Positions 8,159-15,693 of a DNA stretch of 64,000 nucleotides are shown piece after piece. The stretch is from JAUPVO01 sp964420875. Lineage in GTDB: Bacteria; Patescibacteriota; Minisyncoccia; Phycocordibacterales; UBA5272. The stretch's first letter is position 1. The number at the start of each line of letters is the position of its first letter. The translations under genes and the position numbers were made by a program. The notes beneath the pieces were generated by a model. That model was not told the origin of the DNA and did no database searches. It was given only the letters and a program-made list of their open reading frames with translations. The stretch spans positions 1 to 64,000 of the forward strand of contig CAYQUK010000001.1 of NCBI GenBank assembly GCA_964420875.1, given 5' to 3'.

Positions 8159-9946
8159 ATGACAGAGAATATATTTAAAAATATCAAAAGCGAGGTTGAT
8201 GTTGCCAAGCTAAAACGTATACTGATGCGCGATCCATATTGGACAGCGCGTGTGTATGCTGTGCGAAAAAAGATAGACAACAAGGTAGACGCAAAAGGTC
8301 AAATGCCGAACAATCCAGAATTGCTCGCTCTCTATTACGAGCTCATCGCTGAGGGTGTGGGTGAGAGGAATCAGCAAACAGAGAATATTTTGAAAAGACT
8401 AAAGGTTCGTAGCAACTCTGGTGTAGCTGTTATTTCTCTTCTTACAAAGCCATACACTTGTCCTGGTAGATGTATATATTGCCCGACGGAAAAGAATATG
8501 CCAAAGTCATATCTCTCTCGTGAGCCTGCAGCCGCGCGTGCTCTGGGGCAGCGTTTTGATCCGTACAAGCAGATATGGACCAGATTGCGAGCCCTCACAA
8601 TGAATGGTCACCCAGTAGACAAGATAGAGATGATAATGATTGGTGGAACTTTTAATTTTTATAAAAAAGAGTACCAGGAGCATTTTACAAAAGAGTCTTT
8701 TAGGGCATGCAACAATTGGATGGCGGTGGAGGAAGGTCGTGAGGTTATACCTGCTGATCACAGCTACACATTAGAAGATCTACAAAAGATTAATGAGACA
8801 GCGCACGCTCGCATCATAGGTCTGTCTATTGAGACGCGTCCAGACTATATTACTCCATCAGAGTTAAAATGGCTGAGATATCTCGGCGTGACAAAAGTCG
8901 AGCTCGGTGTGCAACATCTAGACGATAGTGTGCTGGAGTATAACAAGCGCGAGATGACAGCTGAGAGTATCGCTCGTGGTACAGAGCTGCTCCGTGATTA
9001 TGGATTTAAAATCGTGTATCACATGATGCCGAACTTGCCGACATCGACACCAGAGATGGATGTGGAGATGTTTAGACAGCTATACAATGGCAAGAGCCAT
9101 CATCCAGATATGATGAAAATATATCCGTGTATGGTGGTACGTGGGTCATTGCTCTACAAGTGGGTAACGAGACGCGAGATAGAGTACAAGGCATACGATG
9201 ACGAGCTGCTCACTCGCGTTCTGGCAGACTGTGAGAGCTTTGTTCCAAATTACACACGTCTCATACGTGTGATACGCGACATACCGGCGGATTATATTAT
9301 TATCGGTAGCAAGAAAAGTAATTTGCGTGAAGATGTGGACAAGTTCCAACAGGCACGCAATGTGCCACAGCTAGACATTCGCTCAAGAGAGATACGTGAC
9401 GCAGAGGTGGATCCAAATGATTTTGACATGACAGAGACTTGGTATGAGACCGAGCATGGCTATGAATGTTTCTTACAATTTGAAAATAAAAAGGATGAGA
9501 GAGGGCAAAATAAATTAGCTGGATTTTTGAGATTGCGTTTACCTAAAAAGGATTTTGATGTGAAGACGGATTTTAAGAATACAAATCTAGAACTCAAAAA
9601 CTCTGATACTGCGAATAATTGGGGGCTGAAAAAGTGGTATACAGAAAGTGAGGCATTTGCTGCCGAGCATCTCGATCAGATAGATGAGACAATGAACAAC
9701 TCTGCTCTGGTGCGCGAGCTGCATGTCTATGGCACCATGAAGAGAGTGGGGGAAGAAGGGAATCAGAGTCAGCACACGGGTATGGGCAAGAGGTTGCTGG
9801 CACGTGCCGAGGAGATATCGCGAGGCGATAATCAATATGGCTTAAAATATGAAAAGCTGTCAATCATAGCTGGTGTAGGTGTGCGTGAATATTATCGCAA
9901 GCGCGGCTACACACTACAAAATACCTATATGGTCAAGGCTTTATAG
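8159..9946 (+). CDS. elp3: Elp3-type radical SAM/GNAT tRNA-modifying enzyme
   Basis: The 595-residue protein has the two-domain layout of Elp3. An N-terminal radical SAM domain carries the cluster cysteines C101, C105 and C108 (TKPYTCPGRCIYCPT), and a GNAT acetyltransferase domain lies at about 470-595 (HTGMGKRLL, REYYRKRGY). Elp3 adds carboxymethyl groups to the wobble uridine of tRNA. Bacterial and archaeal Elp3 can act without the other Elongator subunits, and none are found here. I start at the ATG at 8159; an upstream ATG at 8138 adds only seven residues. The Trm9-like methyltransferase at 7065 could act on the same nucleotide. Confidence 0.9.
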   Translation: MTENIFKNIKSEVDVAKLKRILMRDPYWTARVYAVRKKIDNKVDAKGQMPNNPELLALYYELIAEGVGERNQQTENILKRLKVRSNSGVAVISLLTKPYTCPGRCIYCPTEKNMPKSYLSREPAAARALGQRFDPYKQIWTRLRALTMNGHPVDKIEMIMIGGTFNFYKKEYQEHFTKESFRACNNWMAVEEGREVIPADHSYTLEDLQKINETAHARIIGLSIETRPDYITPSELKWLRYLGVTKVELGVQHLDDSVLEYNKREMTAESIARGTELLRDYGFKIVYHMMPNLPTSTPEMDVEMFRQLYNGKSHHPDMMKIYPCMVVRGSLLYKWVTRREIEYKAYDDELLTRVLADCESFVPNYTRLIRVIRDIPADYIIIGSKKSNLREDVDKFQQARNVPQLDIRSREIRDAEVDPNDFDMTETWYETEHGYECFLQFENKKDERGQNKLAGFLRLRLPKKDFDVKTDFKNTNLELKNSDTANNWGLKKWYTESEAFAAEHLDQIDETMNNSALVRELHVYGTMKRVGEEGNQSQHTGMGKRLLARAEEISRGDNQYGLKYEKLSIIAGVGVREYYRKRGYTLQNTYMVKAL

Positions 9947-10002
9947 GTATAGTTGCTGTGATATACTGTTTTCATTATTTAAAATAAAAAGTAGATCATA
10001 AT

Positions 10003-12372
10003 ATGAAATTATCAGGATTCTTAAAAGGTGTTATATATGCGTCTCTCGCAGTGATACCAATGCTCGCATGGTTTGTTTCTGAGTCGACATTTTTCCCTTA
10101 TATTACTGGCAAGAATTTTGCTTTCAGGTTCCTGATAGAAATATCTTTGGTTGCATGGGTGGCGCTGGCAATACTCGAGCCGGCGTACAGACCTAAAAAG
10201 TCCTTGCTTTTTTATTCTTATACATTCTTTTTAGGTATAATGTGTCTCGCAAATATTTTAGGAGCTAATTCATATTTGTCATTCTTTTCAAATTTTGAAC
10301 GTAGTGAAGGTTGGTTCACGCATTTGCATTTATTTATTTACTTTACTATCCTGTATTCTGTTTACAAGACAGATAAAGACTGGTTAAAAATGTTGGGATG
10401 GTTTGTGGTTGGTAATGTGGCTGTGTCTATGCAGGGAGTATTTCAAATACTCGGACAAAAAGACTTTTTCTTAACGAGGATATATAGCAGCAAGATGGTG
10501 TCATTTATAAACGAGTTCTATCCGACAGCTTCCGGTAATGGGTTGCGTCTAGATTCCACTCTTGGTAACGCTGCGTATTATGGTATATTCACATTATTCT
10601 TTGCGTTTATCGGTGCCATGCTTGCTGTAAAGGCTAAAAATTGGAAAGGTGATCAGGGGTGCCGATCTGTATTTATGGTTGTTGGGCCGATTTTCCTTGT
10701 GCTCGCTAGTAAATTTTTCAATGGAAACATAAGTCCGTTTATATGGCTTCTTGGTATGATTGGGCTCATTATTGGTGGTTATAGTTTTGTTAAAAAATAC
10801 TCTGAGGGTCAGATCGGTAGTTGGCCGTTTGCTATTGTTGCATTATTAAATGCTTTCTTGCTATTTTATACTCAAACTCGTGGTTCGTATTTTGGTTTAG
10901 CTGGAGGTATAGCAGTTGCTGTTGTTACATTTATGCTGAGCAAAGAGGGTAGGCAAAAATATGCAAAGACAGTTAAATATCTACTAGGAGCTACAGCGGC
11001 ATTAGTAATAGTTGTTGCTGCAATGTTTGCATTGCGTGATACAAGCATGATGCAAAACTCTGTGATAGTAAAACGTATAGCAACTATCAAATTAGCAAAC
11101 ATAGTATTGCACCCTGTTGATTCGTTTAATATGGTTGCTGACAACAGTGTGACTTATCCAGAACTGGTAAATTATTTTGGAGAGGCGACTATAGTATCAC
11201 GTTTCCTAAATGCAAAGATGAGTATAGAGGGTGTGAGTGAAAGTGCAAAAAATCTGATTTTGGGATATGGGCAGGAGAATTACACAACTGTTTTCTCAAA
11301 ACATTTTGACCCTAGGATGTATCAACAGGAGGCATGGTTTGACCGTGCTCACAATGTTTTCTTTGATTGGTTGGTGGCAGGAGGTGTTATAGGTCTGCTT
11401 GCTTACCTCGCTCTATACCTCACACCTGTGTACATGCTCTGGTATGGTAAAGGTAAACATAATATCTCACTGGGTGAAAGGAGTATTTTGACTGGGGTCC
11501 TCGCTGGGTATTTTATACACAATATATTCGTGTTTGATAGTTTGACCAGCCTCATAGTCTTTGTATTGATATTGGCATATATAGCATCACGTACTCGTGA
11601 CACAGACAGTCATATAAAAGACGAAGGTAAAGACCATAAACATGCTAGTAATATTGTTATGTATGGATACCTGTCGGTTGCATCTGTTGTGAGCATATTG
11701 TTATTTGTGTTTACAGTTTACAAGCCGCTGTCAGCAAATATGGATGTTATATCATCACTACGTGCCGTTAACGCTATGAGCACATATGCAGATGTCCCAG
11801 CTGCTACAAAGTTAACATTGTCATATTTTAAATCAGCTCTCTCTGCAAATAGTTATGGTGATAATGAAATATTGGAGCAAATGGTATCTCGTGTTGCAGA
11901 TTTGGCGTCACTAGATTTTACAAAAGTCCCTGAAGATAAACGTGCCAGCACAATAGAAGACTATCAAGAGATGAGGTCTTTGGCAGAGACTAGCTATTTA
12001 GCCTTTATTAACAAATACCCAGCAGCTAGGGGTTATTCACTTTATTCTTCATACATGAGAATAACAGGCGATCTTGATACATCAAAGGAGTATGGCGCGA
12101 AAGCAGTAGAACTTGCCCCTAACAAGCAGGCATTGGTAGGTGACTATATAGAGACTTTGATGGATAGAAAAGAATATAGTGAGGCTTATGATTTAGCAAA
12201 GAAAATGTATGAGTCTGAAAAGACATTCCTGTCTGCAGAAGAGACTTATATAGTGACAGCAGCCTATGCTGGTAAAAAAGCTGAAGCCAAGGCTCAATTG
12301 GAGAGTTTGCGTCAGCGTAATGGAGAGGCAGCAAAGCAGCTTGACGCCAAGCTAGTCGCTCTGTTAAAATAA
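10003..12372 (+). CDS. O-antigen ligase/polymerase-like membrane protein
   Basis: A 789-residue protein with about 12 membrane segments in residues 1-560 and a soluble C-terminal part (about 590-789) that looks helical and TPR-like (KEYGAKAVELAPNKQALVGDYIE). The large external loop and the AHNVFFDWLVAGGVIGLLAYL segment match the Wzy_C/WaaL family, which transfers or polymerises lipid-linked polysaccharide. The acceptor is unknown. TATACT is near 9961-9966, giving a leader of about 30 bases without a Shine-Dalgarno. A hairpin terminator follows at 12427. Confidence 0.82.
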   Translation: MKLSGFLKGVIYASLAVIPMLAWFVSESTFFPYITGKNFAFRFLIEISLVAWVALAILEPAYRPKKSLLFYSYTFFLGIMCLANILGANSYLSFFSNFERSEGWFTHLHLFIYFTILYSVYKTDKDWLKMLGWFVVGNVAVSMQGVFQILGQKDFFLTRIYSSKMVSFINEFYPTASGNGLRLDSTLGNAAYYGIFTLFFAFIGAMLAVKAKNWKGDQGCRSVFMVVGPIFLVLASKFFNGNISPFIWLLGMIGLIIGGYSFVKKYSEGQIGSWPFAIVALLNAFLLFYTQTRGSYFGLAGGIAVAVVTFMLSKEGRQKYAKTVKYLLGATAALVIVVAAMFALRDTSMMQNSVIVKRIATIKLANIVLHPVDSFNMVADNSVTYPELVNYFGEATIVSRFLNAKMSIEGVSESAKNLILGYGQENYTTVFSKHFDPRMYQQEAWFDRAHNVFFDWLVAGGVIGLLAYLALYLTPVYMLWYGKGKHNISLGERSILTGVLAGYFIHNIFVFDSLTSLIVFVLILAYIASRTRDTDSHIKDEGKDHKHASNIVMYGYLSVASVVSILLFVFTVYKPLSANMDVISSLRAVNAMSTYADVPAATKLTLSYFKSALSANSYGDNEILEQMVSRVADLASLDFTKVPEDKRASTIEDYQEMRSLAETSYLAFINKYPAARGYSLYSSYMRITGDLDTSKEYGAKAVELAPNKQALVGDYIETLMDRKEYSEAYDLAKKMYESEKTFLSAEETYIVTAAYAGKKAEAKAQLESLRQRNGEAAKQLDAKLVALLK

Positions 12373-12426
12373 TAGCAGTGAGTTGCACATAAAAGTGTGC
12401 TAGCTTGCAACAACAACAAATGTCCT

Positions 12427-12472
12427 CATAAAATGCGCCATTCGGCGCATTTTATGTTTCCATTTTTTAAAG
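12427..12472 (+). terminator. Intrinsic terminator after the O-antigen-ligase-like gene
   Basis: A 13-bp perfect stem (12427-12439 with 12444-12456, loop ATTC) precedes a T-rich stretch (TTTCCATTTTTT). Confidence 0.88.
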
Positions 12473-12499
12473 TATTTGCTTTTAATTTTAGATGTCTGA

Positions 12500-12505
12500 T
12501 ATAAT
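12500..12505 (+). promoter_or_regulatory. -10 box of a probable small RNA
   Basis: TATAAT here would start transcription near G12512. TTGCTT 18 bases upstream is a possible -35 element. No reading frame begins downstream on this strand. Confidence 0.55.
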
Positions 12506-12511
12506 TAATTT

Positions 12512-12609
12512 GTAAACCTGTTTTCAATTCGCAAGCGGACGCACTCACAAAGGCATTTGTTGTTGGAGTTAGCACCTCGCTTGCGAATTGAGCACAGGTT
12601 TTTATTTTT
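12512..12609 (+). ncRNA. Probable structured small RNA, about 98 nt
   Basis: The predicted transcript folds into one long hairpin. AAACCTGT (12514-12521) pairs with ACAGGTTT (12594-12601), then after a 2x2 internal loop 14 bases (12524-12537) pair perfectly with 12578-12591. The 40-nt apical region holds a small ACAAA/TTTGT hairpin with a GGCA loop. The RNA ends in TTTTTATTTTT, typical of intrinsic termination. It overlaps the last bases of tsaD on the other strand. Loop bases 12554-12565 are exactly complementary to 12411-12422 in the 3' UTR of the preceding gene. It matches no RNA family I can name; a bidirectional terminator is the main alternative. Confidence 0.55.
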
Positions 12610-13669
12610 GGTCTAGGCAGAGATTGCTATTTGCAGACAGGTCTTTGTTTGAGTCGCTTTTTGTATCGGTGTTTATTTTTACCATAGCTATTATAGCTAT
12701 CATGAGAGCATTGTCAGTCGACATTTCTCTTTTAGGAAGGTAAAGATCTATGTCGTCTCTCTTACAAATATTTGTTATGGCTTCGCGTATGTGATTGTTA
12801 GCAGATACTCCGCCGCCGACAATGAGAGATTTGCTGTTATATAAAAATGTCGCAGTCTCCAATTTCTTTATCAATACATCTGTTACCGCATTTTCAAACT
12901 CCATACAGAAAACTTCACGCAGTTCGTCAGTGATTTCATTCTTTTGTGTAGCATATAGCACTGCAGTTTTTAGTCCTGAAAATGAAAAGTCTAGATTTTT
13001 AGAGTTGATCATTGGACGCGGAAGGCGTAAATGTTCAGGCGTTATAGCTCCACGCTTTCGAGCGGATTCAGCGAGTTTAGATATTTTTGGTCCGCCAGGA
13101 TACTCGAGACCCATTGAACGAGCAGCCTTGTCGAACGCTTCACCAGCTGCGTCATCTAGAGTCTCTCCAATTTTTTGGTATTTGTTGGGTGTGGGCATAA
13201 ACACTATCTCGGTATGCCCTCCTGAAATTAGTAGCGCGAGTGACGGGTATGCTGGTAATGTTAAGGTGTAGTGATTTTTCTTTTTCTCTTCGACAAGTGA
13301 CGCATATATATGTCCCTCCATATGGTTGATGCCGTATAGAGGTATATTGTTTTCTAGTGATATCTTTTTAGCTTCCTCAACACCAACCCAGAGAGCTGGA
13401 GCTAACCCGGGACCAGAGGTCACAGCTATAGCATCTATTTTTTTAATAGTGATTTTTGCTTTTTCTAAAGCTTTGGCTATTAATATTGGCAGATGTATAA
13501 GATGTTCTCTCTTCGCTAGGTTGGGGTACACACCGCCATACTCTTTGTGTATATCTATTTGGGATATTAGTAGGTTGGATAATAGAACAAACTCACTGCT
13601 CCCATATTTCCATTCTATTATGGCTACTCCTGTTTCGTCGCAGCTGGTCTCTATTGCCAAGATTCGCAT
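12602..13669 (-). CDS. tsaD: tRNA threonylcarbamoyladenosine synthase subunit TsaD
   Basis: A 355-residue TsaD/Kae1 family member. It transfers the threonylcarbamoyl group to A37 of ANN-decoding tRNAs, with TsaB and TsaE, which are not in the window. Signatures are the N-terminal LAIETSCDETGVAI, the metal-binding GINHMEGHIYAS (H-x3-H), SGGHTEIV and the C-terminal VGGGVSANNHIR. Length is normal for the family. TATAAT lies 9 bases before the ATG. It is transcribed alone, diverging from the DoxX gene. Confidence 0.96.
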   Translation of the reverse strand: MRILAIETSCDETGVAIIEWKYGSSEFVLLSNLLISQIDIHKEYGGVYPNLAKREHLIHLPILIAKALEKAKITIKKIDAIAVTSGPGLAPALWVGVEEAKKISLENNIPLYGINHMEGHIYASLVEEKKKNHYTLTLPAYPSLALLISGGHTEIVFMPTPNKYQKIGETLDDAAGEAFDKAARSMGLEYPGGPKISKLAESARKRGAITPEHLRLPRPMINSKNLDFSFSGLKTAVLYATQKNEITDELREVFCMEFENAVTDVLIKKLETATFLYNSKSLIVGGGVSANNHIREAITNICKRDDIDLYLPKREMSTDNALMIAIIAMVKINTDTKSDSNKDLSANSNLCLDQK

Positions 13670-13742
13670 ATTGTGACAATTATATCATAAATATGCTGTA
13701 TACTGGTAGATAAGTCGCGAGACTTACTTTTAAATAATAAAT

Positions 13743-14195
13743 ATGCAATTTTTAAAACAATATAATCACAGTGTGTTTTTGTTCCTAGTGCGTGTAGTAG
13801 CCGGAGTGGCATTTATAGCTCATGGTTATCCAAAAATCATGAACCCTGAAATGTTCTCAGGATTTTTTTCATCACTAGGACTTGGTGGTTCTAATATGGT
13901 GATGTTTGTCGGTTTGGTGGAGCTGATCGGCGGAGTACTTTTAATCGCTGGTGTGTACACTATGTATGCTGGTGTATTGCTAAGTATCGTAATGCTCGTT
14001 GCTATTTTCAAAGTTCATTTTGCTAGTGGATACAGCATGATGAACAATGGTTATGAGTACCAACTGTTATTACTCGCCGTGTCTCTTGGTATGGTTTTCT
14101 CTGGTCCAGGAAAATACTCTCTTTGGGGCGGAAAATGTGGTTGTCCAAATGGTATGTGTGATCACAAGGGTGGCTCAAAAACTTGTAATTGCTAG
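13743..14195 (+). CDS. DoxX-family membrane protein
   Basis: The 150-residue protein has four membrane segments and the DoxX signature (RVVAGVAFIAHGYPKI near the start, GLVELIGGVLLIAGVYT). The family includes subunits associated with thiosulfate or quinone redox proteins and oxidoreductase partners; the actual role is unknown. The tail is cysteine-rich (KCGCPNGMCDHKGG, then TCNC), an unusual addition that could bind metal. A promoter-like TATACT lies about 45 bases upstream, and a strong hairpin follows at 14212. Confidence 0.85.
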   Translation: MQFLKQYNHSVFLFLVRVVAGVAFIAHGYPKIMNPEMFSGFFSSLGLGGSNMVMFVGLVELIGGVLLIAGVYTMYAGVLLSIVMLVAIFKVHFASGYSMMNNGYEYQLLLLAVSLGMVFSGPGKYSLWGGKCGCPNGMCDHKGGSKTCNC

Positions 14196-14211
14196 ATTGG
14201 TATAATAGTTA

Positions 14212-14250
14212 AACACAAAAAGCGGCCACGCAGTGGCCGCTTTTTGTGTT
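14212..14250 (+). terminator. Strong intrinsic terminator after the DoxX gene
   Basis: An 18-bp perfect stem (14212-14229 with 14233-14250) has a three-base loop and contains the T-run in its 3' arm. Confidence 0.9.
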
Positions 14251-14261
14251 ATTGTATACAT

Positions 14262-14366
14262 ATGAATATCAAAAAAAGTGAGATCAAAACCAGAAAAATA
14301 AATAGTGAAATGAGAAAAAGTTTGGAGAAATTTAGTAGCAAGAAAAGTAAAAAAGTAGTCTGGTAA
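14262..14366 (+). CDS. Basic 34-aa peptide upstream of rlmH
   Basis: The frame encodes a very basic peptide (MNIKKSEIKTRK at the start, SSKKSKKVVW at the end) without hydrophobic segments. Its stop codon is followed after one base by the rlmH ATG, so translation could be coupled. TATACA lies one base before the ATG, too close for a leaderless start from that box; TATAAT at 14202 lies upstream of the terminator. High lysine content recalls small ribosome- or nucleic-acid-binding peptides, but no family is recognised. Confidence 0.42.
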   Translation: MNIKKSEIKTRKINSEMRKSLEKFSSKKSKKVVW

Positions 14367-14367
14367 T

Positions 14368-14808
14368 ATGAAAATACTACTGCTCTCGGTCAGCAAAAAG
14401 AATATCTCTTTTAAAGACTCTATAGATGAGTACAGGCTGAGACTATCTAAATTCGTAGAGATAGAGGAGGAGGCATTGTCACACTCTGATATCAAAACTG
14501 AGTCTGAAAATCTAATAAAAAGAATAAGACCTGACGACTATGTTGTTCTGATGGATGAACATGGCAGCAATTTAAAAAGTGAACAGTTCGCAGAGCTCCT
14601 AGATAATAGGATGCAAGATAGTCAAAAGAGGATAGTGTTTATAATTGGTGGGGCATATGGTGTTACCGAATACCTCAAACATCGCGCCAACTACACATTA
14701 GCATTTGGGAGTATGGTCTGGCCCCATGCCTTGTGCAAGGTTATGCTTTATGAGCAGATATATCGCGCCTACATGATACTTTCCGGATCATCTTATCATC
14801 ATGAGTAA
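14368..14808 (+). CDS. rlmH: 23S rRNA (pseudouridine1915-N3)-methyltransferase RlmH
   Basis: A 146-residue SPOUT-family methyltransferase that methylates pseudouridine 1915 in helix 69 of 23S rRNA. The SAM-binding knot motif IGGAYGVTE and the C-terminal YHHE are both present, and length is close to the usual 155. It follows the 34-aa frame by one base and precedes tRNA-Val by 24 bases. Confidence 0.95.
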   Translation: MKILLLSVSKKNISFKDSIDEYRLRLSKFVEIEEEALSHSDIKTESENLIKRIRPDDYVVLMDEHGSNLKSEQFAELLDNRMQDSQKRIVFIIGGAYGVTEYLKHRANYTLAFGSMVWPHALCKVMLYEQIYRAYMILSGSSYHHE

Positions 14809-14832
14809 TATGTGATAATATGTACCTCACAA

Positions 14833-14905
14833 GGGCGGTTAGCTCAGTTGGTAGAGCGTCACATTGACGTTGTGAATGTCAGAGGTTCGACTCCTCTACC
14901 GCCCA
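14833..14905 (+). tRNA. tRNA-Val (GAC)
   Basis: The cloverleaf is complete: acceptor GGGCGGT pairs with ACCGCCC, the D arm is GCTC/GAGC, and the anticodon loop TTGACGT gives GAC. The T loop is TTCGACT. CCA is not encoded (CAA follows the discriminator A). The ATG of the next gene begins two bases after the discriminator base. Confidence 0.96.
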
Positions 14906-14907
14906 CA

Positions 14908-15333
14908 ATGAAAAAGTTACTTCTTTCTATAATTATTTTATTTTTGTCCATTGGGGCAATATATTATATAGGAGTACGCGGAACATATAGAAATGATTTG
15001 TCTATAAACGGTAAAGACTTTTGGGTACAAATAGTAGAGAGAGATAGAGATAGACAAATAGGATTGTCAGGTAGATATGACATGTGTGACAAATGTGGAA
15101 TGTTATTTATTTTTGATTCTATGAATGAGAGGAGTTTTTGGATGAAAGACATGCGTTTTGATATTGATATTCTATTTTTAGATGCGGATAAAAAGATAGT
15201 TAAAATGTATGAGAATGTTGATAAGGAAAAGTTCCCAGAGACATACAATGCAAATGCAAAGTATGTTCTCGAGCTAGGTGGGGGTACTGCAAAAAAGAGT
15301 GGTATTGTAGTTGGGGATGTGATAGATTGGTAG
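14908..15333 (+). CDS. Membrane-anchored DUF192 protein
   Basis: The 141-residue protein has an N-terminal membrane segment (residues 3-20) and a DUF192 domain (GLSGRYDM, GMLFIFD, FWMKDMRFDIDILFLD). The function of DUF192 is not established. I start at the ATG at 14908; the longer frame from 14812 would translate through the tRNA-Val gene. With only two bases between tRNA and ATG, cleavage of the tRNA 3' end would generate a practically leaderless mRNA. Confidence 0.88.
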   Translation: MKKLLLSIIILFLSIGAIYYIGVRGTYRNDLSINGKDFWVQIVERDRDRQIGLSGRYDMCDKCGMLFIFDSMNERSFWMKDMRFDIDILFLDADKKIVKMYENVDKEKFPETYNANAKYVLELGGGTAKKSGIVVGDVIDW

Positions 15334-15335
15334 TG

Positions 15336-15643
15336 CTACTTTTGATAGGTGCGCGAACCTGGTTTATATCAGGGAGTGAGGAAAGTCCGAACACACAGTT
15401 TTGAATTATTCAGAACAAAAGTAGTGGGTAACGCCCACCGTGGGTGACCATAGCGTTGCGAACAGAGACGAGCCTGTTTAGTCAGGTTGAAACGGCAAAA
15501 TACGTACTCGTGTGCAAGACCGTGCCGGTCTCGTACCGGAGTCGTCGCAAATGATCAACATGGTAACATGTTGGCAAGAAAAATACCTATTGGTTTGATA
15601 ATTCACAAGATCAAACTTTACAGAATTCGGCTTATAAAAGTAG
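15336..15643 (+). ncRNA. rnpB: RNase P RNA
   Basis: The catalytic RNA of RNase P, which matures tRNA 5' ends. The 5' P4 strand GAGGAAAGTCCGAACACAC near 15378-15396 and the 3' conserved block ACAGAATTCGGCTTATAAAAG near 15620-15640 are unmistakable. P1 forms from CTACTTTT (15336-15343) and AAAAGTAG (15636-15643). At about 308 nt it is on the short side for a bacterial type A RNA. Ends are inferred from P1. Confidence 0.95.
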
Positions 15644-15644
15644 A

Positions 15645-15672
15645 AAGCCCCACGCCGCAAGGCGTGGGGCTT
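15645..15672 (+). terminator. Terminator hairpin after rnpB
   Basis: A 12-bp perfect GC-rich stem (15645-15656 with 15661-15672) is capped by a GCAA tetraloop. The T-run after it is weak. Confidence 0.75.
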
Positions 15673-15693
15673 GTGTTATAATAAGTTTTAATT

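Noticed and set aside
12795..13271. 158-residue open frame on the plus strand inside tsaD
   Set aside because: It is an antisense shadow of the strongly supported tsaD gene.
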